From Anaerolineales bacterium (GTDB lineage Bacteria > Chloroflexota > Anaerolineae > Anaerolineales > E44-bin32): DNA of 10,357 bases. Below are positions 1 to 6,722 of the stretch, one piece after another; position 1 is the first letter of the stretch, and each line of letters begins with the position of its first letter. The stretch is from assembly GCA_023250385.1 (NCBI GenBank), contig JAHFAU010000062.1, positions 1 to 10,357 on the forward strand, read 5' to 3'. The notes beneath the pieces are model-generated. The model was not told the DNA's origin, did no database searches, and saw nothing but the letters and a program-made list of their open reading frames with translations. The position numbers and the translations under genes were made by a program.

Positions 1-76
1 CCCGGGTCAGGGCGTAGTAGGCCCGATAGGCCAGGGCATGGCCATCGATGAGGTACAGCCTGGGGGAGCGGGTCAC
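1..76 (-). CDS. polA: DNA polymerase I, N-terminal start only (partial)
   Basis: Only the first 25 codons are present; the gene continues beyond the left edge. Reading the minus strand from a GTG at 76-74 gives MTRSPRLYLIDGHALAYRAY followed by YALTR. The LYLIDGHALAYRAYYAL stretch is the characteristic opening of the 5'-3' exonuclease domain of bacterial DNA polymerase I, and its Asp is an early metal-binding acid of that domain. PolA fills gaps and removes RNA primers in replication and excision repair. The GTG shares the sequence GTGA with the stop codon of the upstream lipoprotein gene (4-base overlap), and no good Shine-Dalgarno precedes it, so translation is probably coupled to that gene. 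A stand-alone 5'-3' exonuclease would start the same way and cannot be excluded from 25 residues. Confidence 0.8.
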   Translation of the reverse strand, partial: MTRSPRLYLIDGHALAYRAYYALTR

Positions 77-1221
77 CGAGGCGGGCCGACGATCCGGGGC
101 GCCAACCAGAATGCCCAATCCTGGCCGGATGACCCGTTGGCAAGAACTGCCAGTACGAACTCGACCGATTTCCCGGCTAGCGATGAGAGATCGAGGTCCA
201 GCGACTGGAGGTTGCCGTCATAGGTCTGGTCCCACTGGCCCATATTCTGGAGTGCCCCGCCATCGGCCCGATAGTTGAGCTGGAAGCGGACATTGCAGGA
301 CAGGCCATTGAACAGGCAGCCGATCAGGGCCCGGAATCGGTCGCCGGCCTTGACCTGGAAGGCCGGGAACTTACCGGTGATCACGCCGTTGTCAACCCAT
401 TGCGGATGGGTCTCGAGAGCCGCCTCGTTCTCGATGGTCCCGTTCTCGAGTTTCGGCGCATCCAGCTTAAGGATGAAACCCTGACTGTCGCCGGGGTTGC
501 CGGGGCAGGTCAAGGTCATCACGCTGGGGCCACTCACCCATTCCGCGGTGCAATAGGTAGCCACGAAGTCCTTCACCACCGCGGGTTGGGGGGTGGCCGT
601 CGCCCCAACGACGATCTGGACAAAGAACGGCTGATCGAAGTTGACCCCGATCCCGAAAAGCACTCCGCCTGCCGACCGCAGCATCCAGTTGCCACGATGG
701 GAGCCATCGGCGCTCGGTGCCTTCAGCGAAACCCGGATGTCCACTTCGGATCCCGGAGCGACCGTGCTCGGCAGCGGAAAGGAAGGCGGGCCGGACATGA
801 TGTTCCCACTCTGAAAAACGAGGTCGTAGTCCGAGGTCCAGGTACAGGTCCCTGAGTTCTGCAGCCGCCAGATCTTGTCGAATGAGTTCCCGGCGGGGAT
901 GTTGGTATTGTCTGGGATGCTGACGTCACGAATGAAACGAGCCTGATTGGTGCAGGAAGGAGTTGGGCTAGTGGTTGGAGATGGAATCGGAGTTGAGGAG
1001 GGCGTGGCGAGCGGAGCCTCCGTCGCCGATGGTTGCGGAGACGGCGCCCCAACGGTCCCGGCGATCTCGGTGAGCTGGGCGGCCACCGTCTGGGCGGCTG
1101 CGGTGGCAAGGCTGTCTTCTGCGGGCTGAGCGGCTTGGAATCCCGGGAAGTTGCAGGCGGCGAGCCCGAGCACAACTGCAGCAGCGAGCCATCGGAAGCG
1201 GCGAATGGATGGTCGAGTCAT
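73..1221 (-). CDS. Lipoprotein with NBR1-type Ig-like domain
   Basis: A 382-residue exported lipoprotein of unknown function. The ATG at 1221 is chosen over longer in-frame starts because it gives an Arg-rich n-region, a hydrophobic core and the lipobox LAAC with Cys23, and because GAGGG (1231-1235) lies 9 nt upstream. Residues 36-55 look like a short Ala/Gln/Thr helix, followed by a Ser/Thr/Pro linker (about 58-89). Residues 90-205 match the Ig-like domain first named in eukaryotic NBR1: a CTNQA start, then a WRLQNSGTCTW strand, an APGSE turn and a HRGNWMLRS strand; Cys90 and Cys126 could pair. A second beta-rich region (about 215-382) contains Cys pairs and ends without a recognised motif. 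The start overlaps the miaB stop in ATGA, and the stop overlaps the polA start in GTGA. In bacteria this domain is mostly found in surface proteins and is thought to mediate binding; the ligand here is unknown. Confidence 0.85.
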   Translation of the reverse strand: MTRPSIRRFRWLAAAVVLGLAACNFPGFQAAQPAEDSLATAAAQTVAAQLTEIAGTVGAPSPQPSATEAPLATPSSTPIPSPTTSPTPSCTNQARFIRDVSIPDNTNIPAGNSFDKIWRLQNSGTCTWTSDYDLVFQSGNIMSGPPSFPLPSTVAPGSEVDIRVSLKAPSADGSHRGNWMLRSAGGVLFGIGVNFDQPFFVQIVVGATATPQPAVVKDFVATYCTAEWVSGPSVMTLTCPGNPGDSQGFILKLDAPKLENGTIENEAALETHPQWVDNGVITGKFPAFQVKAGDRFRALIGCLFNGLSCNVRFQLNYRADGGALQNMGQWDQTYDGNLQSLDLDLSSLAGKSVEFVLAVLANGSSGQDWAFWLAPRIVGPPR

Positions 1222-2621
1222 TGGCGAAAACCCTCGGGTATCGGTTGGTTGAGAATAGCGAGCGGTAGGAGAGCTGGCGCACGGGAGGACTGTCCGTAGC
1301 CGGTGACCGATCCGCGCAGGCTCCATGGACCGGTGTGTTCAATCTTCACCTGGACTAACTCTCCGCGCAGCTCGGCCTCCGACTCAAAGAAGACCAGCTT
1401 GTTGGTGCGGGTGCGCCCCATCCAGCGGCCGCGGCGCCTGCCTTCCACCAGCACCTCCAGCTCACTCCCGAGCAGCCGGCGATGGAGTCTCTCCACAATG
1501 CCGGTCTGCAGCTCCTCGAGCTGCTGGAAGCGGAGCATCTTCTCTGGTTCCGAAACATCGTCAACCATGCGTCGTGCGGCGACCGTCCGAGGGCGAGCAG
1601 AGTAACGCGCCAGGTGGGCGACATCGAGCTCGAGTTCGGCGAGCAGAGCGTAAGTACGCTGGAACTGCGATTCACTCTCACCCGGGAATCCTACGATGAT
1701 ATCGGTCGCGATCGAGCCACCGGGCAGTCGTCGGCGAATGCGGTCGATCAGGCGGCGGTAGTCATCGGCGCGATATCCGCGCCGCATCCGGCGCAGCACC
1801 TCGTCGTCGCCCGCTTGGACCGGCACTTCGATATGCTCACAGACTCTCTCGAGCTCTGCCACCGTCTGCAGCAACTCCTCCGACATCCAGTTTGGATGGG
1901 AGGTCAGAAAGCGAATCCGCCGGATTCCATCGACCTGATGCACCGCCCGCAGCAAATCGGACAGATTGGGGCCGTCCGGGACATCCATTCCATAGCGATC
2001 GACGATCTGACCCAGCAAAGTGACTTCCCGCACTCCCTGTTCCGCCAGAGAGCGAACTTCGGCCACGATCTGCCCGACGCTCCGGCTGCGTTCCGGCCCG
2101 CGCCGGAAGGGGATGATGCAGAAGGTGCAGGCATGCGAGCAGCCGTACACGACCGGAACGTGGGCGCTCACCAGTCGACCCCGCTCATCCACGGGCAGCA
2201 ACAAGTCTCCGTCCATGGCCGCAAAGCGATCCCGGGTTTGAAGATTTTCAAGCGATCGGCCATCGGCCTGAGTGAGGTGGTCGATCAGCGGTTGGGGATC
2301 GGAGGGCGGGGAGAAAACATCTACAAATGGGTAGGCGGCTGCCAGCTCGGGACTTCCTCGGACCCCGACCAGGCAGCCCATCAGGTTGATGACGACTTCC
2401 GGCCGCCGCTCTTTCAGCGGCCGAAGCGAGGTCAGCCGCCCGTAGGCTCGATCCTCGGCGCTCTGGCGCACCACGCAGGTATTCAGGACTACCACATCGG
2501 CCTGTTCGGCTACGGGGGTCGAGTGGTAGCCCAGGCCTTCCAGCGCGGAGGCGACCCGCTGCGAATCCGCCACGTTCATCTGACAGCCGGCGGTCCAGAT
2601 ATGGTAGCGCACGGGCGCCAT
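1218..2621 (-). CDS. miaB: tRNA-2-methylthio-N6-dimethylallyladenosine synthase-type methylthiotransferase
   Basis: A radical-SAM methylthiotransferase of 467 residues, close to the usual MiaB length, predicted to add the 2-methylthio group to i6A37 in tRNAs reading UNN codons. The N-terminal UPF0004 domain has the three ligands of the auxiliary 4Fe-4S cluster: Cys13 (AGCQMN), Cys49 (NTCVVR) and Cys83 (MGC). The radical-SAM cluster motif CSHACTFC supplies Cys161, Cys165 and Cys168, followed by the family pattern RGPERSR. A TRAM RNA-binding domain lies near the C-terminus (ELEVLVEG to HTGPWSLRG). The ATG at 2621 gives the normal family start (MAPVRYHIWTAGCQMN); an in-frame GTG at 2642 would add seven residues. 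Neither has a clear Shine-Dalgarno. The usual GQNVNSYG segment reads GQIVDRYG. MtaB and RimO are relatives, but the GCQMN start and overall pattern favour MiaB. Confidence 0.9.
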   Translation of the reverse strand: MAPVRYHIWTAGCQMNVADSQRVASALEGLGYHSTPVAEQADVVVLNTCVVRQSAEDRAYGRLTSLRPLKERRPEVVINLMGCLVGVRGSPELAAAYPFVDVFSPPSDPQPLIDHLTQADGRSLENLQTRDRFAAMDGDLLLPVDERGRLVSAHVPVVYGCSHACTFCIIPFRRGPERSRSVGQIVAEVRSLAEQGVREVTLLGQIVDRYGMDVPDGPNLSDLLRAVHQVDGIRRIRFLTSHPNWMSEELLQTVAELERVCEHIEVPVQAGDDEVLRRMRRGYRADDYRRLIDRIRRRLPGGSIATDIIVGFPGESESQFQRTYALLAELELDVAHLARYSARPRTVAARRMVDDVSEPEKMLRFQQLEELQTGIVERLHRRLLGSELEVLVEGRRRGRWMGRTRTNKLVFFESEAELRGELVQVKIEHTGPWSLRGSVTGYGQSSRAPALLPLAILNQPIPEGFRQ

Positions 2622-2627
2622 TATACT
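2620..2627. promoter_or_regulatory. Possible divergent -10 elements between miaB and esterase
   Basis: In this GC-rich intergenic stretch, the minus strand reads TATAAT (2625-2620) and the plus strand reads TATACT (2622-2627). The plus-strand hexamer is placed to start transcription about 24 nt before the esterase TTG. The minus-strand hexamer overlaps the miaB ATG, so a transcript from it would begin inside miaB. No convincing -35 box was found on either strand. The plus-strand reading is therefore the better promoter candidate. Confidence 0.3.
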
Positions 2628-2647
2628 GTGCGCAAATTCCACGACCT

Positions 2648-2652
2648 GGAGG
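2648..2652 (+). promoter_or_regulatory. Ribosome-binding site that sets the esterase start
   Basis: GGAGG lies five bases upstream of the TTG at 2658. It is the only strong Shine-Dalgarno in the region, and it selects this TTG over the upstream in-frame ATG at 2601, which lies within miaB on the opposite strand. Confidence 0.6.
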
Positions 2653-2657
2653 TCGAG

Positions 2658-3638
2658 TTGGCTGCATGGGAAGGGAGCGGACCTCGGACAGGCCGGTCAC
2701 TGGGGTCGATCTTCCGCGCGTTTGGATCGAGCTCAGCCCTAGCGTCGGCGCTCTGGCTTGTGCTCATAGCCCTGGCCGGTTGCCTCCCGCCTGAGCGCCT
2801 GAACGCGACCACTCCCCGCCCGGTCATCGAGTCATCCGGGTCGCCGGTCTTATCGTTGCCTCCGACCGGCCGGGCACCCGCCCCGATCTTGCCGGCCAGC
2901 CAGACCACCCAACCCTGTCAAGAAGCGGCAGGAGAAATCGAGTCCGGCACCTATCCCGCGGTGGCGGTGCCAGGCAGCCTGCCCTATCTAATCTACCTTC
3001 CGCCCTGCTACCGCGATCTCAGCCGCAGCTATCCGGCGGTCTATCTGCTGCACGGCTACCCATACAACGAACGCCAATGGCTGGAATTGGGAGCGCAGCA
3101 AGCGGCGGATCAGGGGCTGCGAGATGGCAACTGGCCGCCGTTCCTGATGGTGATGCCGCTGCAACCTGAACCACTCTTCCGAGGTTCGGACGGGGGACCG
3201 GGCTCCTACGAGACCGAGCTGCTCGGCGGCATTGTCGCTTATGTTGATCAAACCTACCGCTCCGATCCCTCCCGACGGGGTTTGGCAGGGGTCTCACGGG
3301 GTGGAGTCTGGGCGCTCGAGATTGCCTTCCGCAACCCGGGGAACTTTCTGGCCGTCGCGGCGCTCAGCCCTGCCTTGGCGGTCAACTCCGCCCGGCCGCC
3401 CTACGATCCCTTCGCAATCGTGCAGTCTGCGGAAACTCTTCCCCGGCAGATCCTGTTGCTGGCCGGGGACCAGGACTGGGCCGCCCCGTCAACCGAACGG
3501 CTTGGCACTGCCTTGACTGAAGGGGGCTTTGATCACTCGCTGGTGATCGTGCCGGGGGACCATAGCGACCCTACCTGGGAAAGAGCTTTGCCCCGGGTCC
3601 TGGCTTTTTTCGCTTGGGCATTGTCCGGACGGCCCTGA
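2658..3638 (+). CDS. Lipoprotein esterase, alpha/beta hydrolase (esterase D / feruloyl-esterase-like)
   Basis: A 326-residue exported hydrolase. From TTG 2658, the hydrophobic segment ends in the lipobox LAGC with Cys42, so it should be tethered to the outer face of the membrane; the n-region is long (about 25 residues). A Pro/Ser/Thr-rich linker follows. The catalytic domain begins near YLIYLPPCYRDL and contains the oxyanion-hole motif YLLHGYP (His132), the nucleophile elbow GVSRGG (Ser213), an acid loop AGDQDW (Asp271 or Asp273) and the catalytic His302 in GDHSDP. This is the putative-esterase family that includes esterase D, feruloyl esterases and enterochelin esterase; the substrate cannot be told from the sequence. 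The open frame extends upstream to 1482, but that part is antisense to miaB. The LysM gene follows 40 bases downstream, possibly on the same transcript. Confidence 0.85.
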   Translation: MAAWEGSGPRTGRSLGSIFRAFGSSSALASALWLVLIALAGCLPPERLNATTPRPVIESSGSPVLSLPPTGRAPAPILPASQTTQPCQEAAGEIESGTYPAVAVPGSLPYLIYLPPCYRDLSRSYPAVYLLHGYPYNERQWLELGAQQAADQGLRDGNWPPFLMVMPLQPEPLFRGSDGGPGSYETELLGGIVAYVDQTYRSDPSRRGLAGVSRGGVWALEIAFRNPGNFLAVAALSPALAVNSARPPYDPFAIVQSAETLPRQILLLAGDQDWAAPSTERLGTALTEGGFDHSLVIVPGDHSDPTWERALPRVLAFFAWALSGRP

Positions 3639-3647
3639 TCGGGCTTT
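3632..3647 (+). terminator. Weak stem-loop at esterase stop
   Basis: GCCC (3632-3635) pairs with GGGC (3641-3644) around a five-base loop that holds the esterase stop codon, followed by only three T's. The stem is short and the tail poor, so it is at best a weak terminator. Confidence 0.2.
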
Positions 3648-3678
3648 CACGGGGCTCCGCGGAAGGGATTCAGGTACA

Positions 3679-4410
3679 ATGGCCGGCCTGGAGGGCGGTT
3701 CCCCGCCCGCTCAAATGCCCGAAGACGAGCGGTTGGCTTCGGATGTGATTATGGCCTACCGGCGCCGCCGGGAGCGGATGGTCCCTTTCCTGCTCGGGGC
3801 GCTGGCGGTAGTTTTGCTGGTCGTCGGCTTGGTCCTGATCGTCATTTGGTTTACCGGCGACAACCCGCCCCAGCTCCCGGCTCTGCTTCAGGCGGATACG
3901 CCTACCCCCCAACCGACCGGGACGCCCCGGCCCCCGACCCCAACCCTACCTCCCAGCCCAACTTTGGCACCCTCCGAGACGCCCACTCCGACCGGCCCGA
4001 TCAGCTATGTGGTGGAGGAAGGCGATACCCTGTTTTCGATCGCCGGGCAGTTTGGGGTGAGCATCGATGCTCTGATCTTTGCCAATACCATCCTCGATCC
4101 GAATAACATCGGCGTCGGTAGTCAGCTCATCATTCCGGATCCGAATGCCGAGCTGCCGACTGCCACCGCCTTGCCGGAGACTCTGGTCCCGGGAAGCCGG
4201 ATCGAGTACGTGGTCAAGACCGGTGACACTCTCCAGTCGATTGCCACCCAATTCAACAGCACGGTCAAGGCGATCGCCGACGTAAACAAGCTCGATCCGA
4301 CGGATGTGCTGTTCGTCGGCCTGAGATTGCTCGTCCCGGTCAATATCGCCACCCCGGTTCCCACAAACACCCCCAGTCCCTTTACGCCGACACCGAGCCC
4401 GCGGCCGTAG
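3679..4410 (+). CDS. Membrane-anchored protein with two LysM domains
   Basis: A 243-residue protein predicted to sit in the cytoplasmic membrane with its bulk outside. A short cytoplasmic N-terminus ends in RRRRER (28-33), followed by one hydrophobic span (about 36-58). A Thr/Pro-rich linker (about 73-107) leads to LysM 1 (109-153, YVVEEGDTLFSIAGQFGVS) and LysM 2 (176-220, YVVKTGDTLQSIATQFNST), then a Thr/Pro tail. LysM domains bind N-acetylglucosamine-containing polymers, usually peptidoglycan. No catalytic domain is present, so it may be a wall-binding scaffold. The ATG at 3679 has a purine-rich GGAAGGG 11 nt upstream. An ATG at 3715 (MPEDERL) is an alternative that would drop a 12-residue low-complexity leader. 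The hexamer TACAAT (3675-3680) overlaps the first ATG. Confidence 0.85.
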   Translation: MAGLEGGSPPAQMPEDERLASDVIMAYRRRRERMVPFLLGALAVVLLVVGLVLIVIWFTGDNPPQLPALLQADTPTPQPTGTPRPPTPTLPPSPTLAPSETPTPTGPISYVVEEGDTLFSIAGQFGVSIDALIFANTILDPNNIGVGSQLIIPDPNAELPTATALPETLVPGSRIEYVVKTGDTLQSIATQFNSTVKAIADVNKLDPTDVLFVGLRLLVPVNIATPVPTNTPSPFTPTPSPRP

Positions 4411-4465
4411 CCCAGTCAGCCGGGGGTCACGGCCTCGAAGTCGCGCCGCCACCCAACGACAAGCC

Positions 4466-4489
4466 AACTGACCGGCCGCGAATTCAGTT
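4466..4489. repeat. Short inverted repeat in exporter leader region
   Basis: AACTGA (4466-4471) and TCAGTT (4484-4489) form a perfect 6-bp inverted repeat with a 12-base spacer, in the 142-base gap before the exporter operon. It could be an operator, but arms this short can occur by chance. No clear sigma-70-type promoter was seen in this gap. Confidence 0.25.
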
Positions 4490-4493
4490 CCAA

Positions 4494-4531
4494 TCTCTGA
4501 CCAATGCAACCCACCGGTTGCCAGTCAGGGA
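4494..4531 (+). promoter_or_regulatory. Stem-loop in the leader of the exporter operon
   Basis: An outer stem pairs TCTCTGAC (4494-4501) with GTCAGGGA (4524-4531): eight pairs, one of them G-U. An inner perfect 6-bp stem pairs GCAACC (4506-4511) with GGTTGC (4516-4521) around the loop CACC. A 4x2 internal loop separates the two stems. The structure ends 11 bases before the ribosome-binding site of the membrane fusion gene. It has no following T-run, so it does not look like an ordinary intrinsic terminator of the LysM gene. An RNA leader element, a protein operator or an mRNA-stabilising hairpin are all possible. Confidence 0.45.
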
Positions 4532-4552
4532 GGGATGCATTAGGGAGAATGA

Positions 4553-5962
4553 ATGACTAGACGCTGGATTGTGATCGGTGGAGTGGTTGTGGTGATCGTA
4601 GCGGGCGTGGCGCTGGTCCGAGGTCGCGTGCGCGCCCGCGTTCAAGCCACCCAGACCGAACGGACCGCCGAAGTGGTAGAGGGTCCGCTGCAGATCTTCG
4701 TAACCGGAACCGGCAAAGTCGAGCCGGAGTCGCAAGCTGCCCTGTCATTCAAGGTCGCCGGAACGCTCGGGGATCTGACGGTGGAAGTTGGACAGCGGGT
4801 GACCGCCGGGCAGGTGTTGGCGGAGCTCGACCTCGCCTCGCTCGATCCCAGCCTGGTGGCGGCCGTGGCCGACCTCATCACGGCTCAGCAAGCCCTGGAT
4901 GACCTCCTGGAAGGTCCGACCGAGCAGCAGCTCGCCCAAGCCGAGCTGGCGGTCGCAACCGCCCGAGACGGCCAGCACGATGCGGAGTACCGCTGGAGCG
5001 TCCAGCAAGAGGGTCGCCGGGCCTCCTCATCAACCATCCGCGGTGCCGAGGCCGGGCTGGTGCTGGCCGAGCATGAAGTGGATCAAGCCAAGGGCAACTA
5101 TGATCAGTTCTCCGGTTTGTCGGCGGATGATCCGGTTCGAGCGCTGGCACTGACCCAGCTTGTGGCCGCCGAGCAAGGGCGGGATGCCGCTCTCCGGAAC
5201 TTGAACTGGCTCACCGGCCATCCGACCGAGATCCAGCAGGCAATTCTCGATGCCGAAGTCCACAGCGCGGGCGCGAACCTGGCGCAAGCCGAGCAGAATC
5301 TGGCCGACCTGCAGGCCGGCCCGGACCAACAGGCCGTCGAGGCGGCCGAGGCGCGGGTGCGGGCGGCCCAGGCGGTCGTCGATCAGGCCCGGCTGATTTC
5401 ACCCATCGATGGGACGGCGATGGCGATCACCCATCGGCCTGGAGATAGCATCGTGCCCGGGGAGGTGGAGATCGTGATCGCAGGGCTCAGCACACTGCAT
5501 GTGGACACCATGGTCGATGAGCTCGACATCGCAACGCTCGAGCTGGGCCAGGAGGTCGAAATAACATTAGACGCCCTGCCGGACCTGATTCTGGACGGGC
5601 AAGTGGCAGGAATAGACTTGGTGCCTGCGGCCGGCACGGCCCAATACCCGGTCCGGGTTGAGCTGGACGGCTCGGAATCCGGGGTGCGGGTAGGAATGAC
5701 CGCTGCGCTCAGCATCCTGGTCGCGCAGCGGGAGAGTGCGCTCTTGATTCCCAACTGGGCCCTGGGCACCGATCCAAAAACCGGTGACGTGATTGTGACC
5801 GTATACCGAGGCGAGGCCCGCGAAGTGCGGGTGGTGACCCTTGGACTGCGAAACGAGACCTACAGCGAGGTGCTGTCCGGTTTGGAACCAGGCGAAGTGG
5901 TCGGGATCACCATCGTCGAGTCGCCTGCCGGCGCGCCGGGCGGGTTCTTTGGGCCAGGCTAA
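4553..5962 (+). CDS. Membrane fusion protein of MacA/HlyD type (exporter adaptor)
   Basis: A 469-residue adaptor of an ABC exporter. GGGAG (4543-4547), five bases before the ATG, sets the start. Residues 5-22 are a single membrane span with Arg before and after, so the bulk is extracytoplasmic. The first half of a biotinyl-lipoyl-like domain lies at about 54-93 (GTGKVEPES, then VEVGQRVTAGQVLAELD). A long Ala/Gln/Glu-rich coiled-coil hairpin spans roughly 95-280. The second lipoyl half follows (SPIDGTAMAITHRPGDSIVPGE, about 283-306), then beta-barrel and membrane-proximal domains, ending in a Gly-rich GAPGGFFGPG tail. It is the first gene of a three-gene operon with the ATPase and permease. 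No TolC-like gene is visible in the window. The cargo is unknown; MacA/YknX relatives serve peptide, macrolide or lipid-linked exporters. Confidence 0.88.
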   Translation: MTRRWIVIGGVVVVIVAGVALVRGRVRARVQATQTERTAEVVEGPLQIFVTGTGKVEPESQAALSFKVAGTLGDLTVEVGQRVTAGQVLAELDLASLDPSLVAAVADLITAQQALDDLLEGPTEQQLAQAELAVATARDGQHDAEYRWSVQQEGRRASSSTIRGAEAGLVLAEHEVDQAKGNYDQFSGLSADDPVRALALTQLVAAEQGRDAALRNLNWLTGHPTEIQQAILDAEVHSAGANLAQAEQNLADLQAGPDQQAVEAAEARVRAAQAVVDQARLISPIDGTAMAITHRPGDSIVPGEVEIVIAGLSTLHVDTMVDELDIATLELGQEVEITLDALPDLILDGQVAGIDLVPAAGTAQYPVRVELDGSESGVRVGMTAALSILVAQRESALLIPNWALGTDPKTGDVIVTVYRGEAREVRVVTLGLRNETYSEVLSGLEPGEVVGITIVESPAGAPGGFFGPG

Positions 5963-6722
5963 CTCCAACCACCAGGTCATCGAGATCGAAAATCTGACCC
6001 GCACCTACCGGCTCGGGAAAATCGACGTTCAGGCGCTGCGGGGTGTCACGTTTCGGGTACGGCGCGGCGAACTGCTCTCGGTGATGGGTCCTTCCGGATC
6101 CGGGAAGTCCACCCTCATGAACCTGCTGGGCTGTCTCGATCAACCCGACGCCGGAAGCTATCTCCTGGATGGAGAGGAGGTCGGCCAGCTCGGCGACGAC
6201 CAGCTGGCCCGGATCCGCAACCGCAGCATCGGATTTATTTTCCAGACCTTTAACCTCCTGGCCCGGACGACCGCGCTGGCCAATTGCGAGCTCCCCATGC
6301 TGTACGGCGGTGTTCCGCCGCGGGAGCGCAAAGAGCGGGCCAGCAAGGCGCTCGCCGAGGTTGGACTGGCCGACCGGGCAGACCACCATCCGAACGAGCT
6401 CTCGGGCGGCCAGCAGCAGCGGGTAGCCATCGCGCGGGCGTTGGTCAACAATCCGGCCGTCATACTGGCCGACGAGCCAACCGGCAACCTCGATAGCAAG
6501 TCCGGGATTGAAGTCATGAGCATCCTGCAGTCTCTGAATCGGGACGCCGGGATCACGGTACTGATCGTGACTCACGATCCCTTCATTGCCCGCCACACGC
6601 AGCGGGTGATCCGGCTGCAGGACGGGCGAGTCGTCGTCGACGAGGCGGTGGCACATCCGCTCCGAGCCGGTGAAGCGGAGCGCCCCTCGGAGGTCAGCCT
6701 GGAAGAGGAGGCTCGCGCCTAA
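5949..6722 (+). CDS. ABC transporter ATPase, LolD/MacB (YknY) type
   Basis: A 257-residue nucleotide-binding subunit that should power the downstream permease. It has Walker A GPSGSGKST (47-55), Q-loop Gln99 (FIFQTFNLL), the signature LSGGQQQRVAIARAL (151-165), Walker B VILADEP with Glu176, D-loop GNLDS and H-loop His209 (VTHD). The IFQTFNLLARTTALAN run is typical of the MacB/LolD group. The best start is TTG 5949, giving MGQANSNHQVIEIENL, with GGGCGGG a few bases upstream; it overlaps the end of the membrane fusion gene by 14 nt. The frame is open further upstream, but that part is a shadow of the fusion gene. No ATG or GTG fits the family start. The stop shares one base with the permease ATG (TAATG). 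Confidence 0.9.
   Translation: MGQANSNHQVIEIENLTRTYRLGKIDVQALRGVTFRVRRGELLSVMGPSGSGKSTLMNLLGCLDQPDAGSYLLDGEEVGQLGDDQLARIRNRSIGFIFQTFNLLARTTALANCELPMLYGGVPPRERKERASKALAEVGLADRADHHPNELSGGQQQRVAIARALVNNPAVILADEPTGNLDSKSGIEVMSILQSLNRDAGITVLIVTHDPFIARHTQRVIRLQDGRVVVDEAVAHPLRAGEAERPSEVSLEEEARA

Noticed and set aside
1221..1326. A longer N-terminus for the NBR1-like lipoprotein, starting at 1326.
   Set aside because: It would lie entirely within miaB and bury the signal peptide; the ATG at 1221 gives a proper lipobox and an upstream ribosome-binding site.
1482..2657. Long plus-strand open frame (about 390 codons) continuous with the esterase.
   Set aside because: It is exactly antisense to miaB, whose motifs are all intact; high GC and biased third positions leave opposite frames open. 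The translation has no recognisable domain, and the esterase signal peptide begins after 2658.
3605..3610. Run of six T's near the end of the esterase, considered as a terminator tail.
   Set aside because: It lies inside the coding region (Phe codons) and no convincing stem precedes it.
3895..4000. Repetitive CCxAC-rich stretch considered as a tandem repeat or CRISPR-like array.
   Set aside because: It encodes the Thr/Pro linker of the LysM protein; units are irregular and there are no spacers. The similar stretch at about 950-1050 is the lipoprotein stalk.
3946..4509. Minus-strand 187-codon open frame opposite the LysM gene.
   Set aside because: The LysM motifs on the plus strand are clear; the antisense frame has no recognisable features.
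5907..6656. Minus-strand 249-codon open frame opposite the ABC ATPase.
   Set aside because: A shadow of the ATPase gene, which carries all ABC motifs; the antisense product shows no domain.
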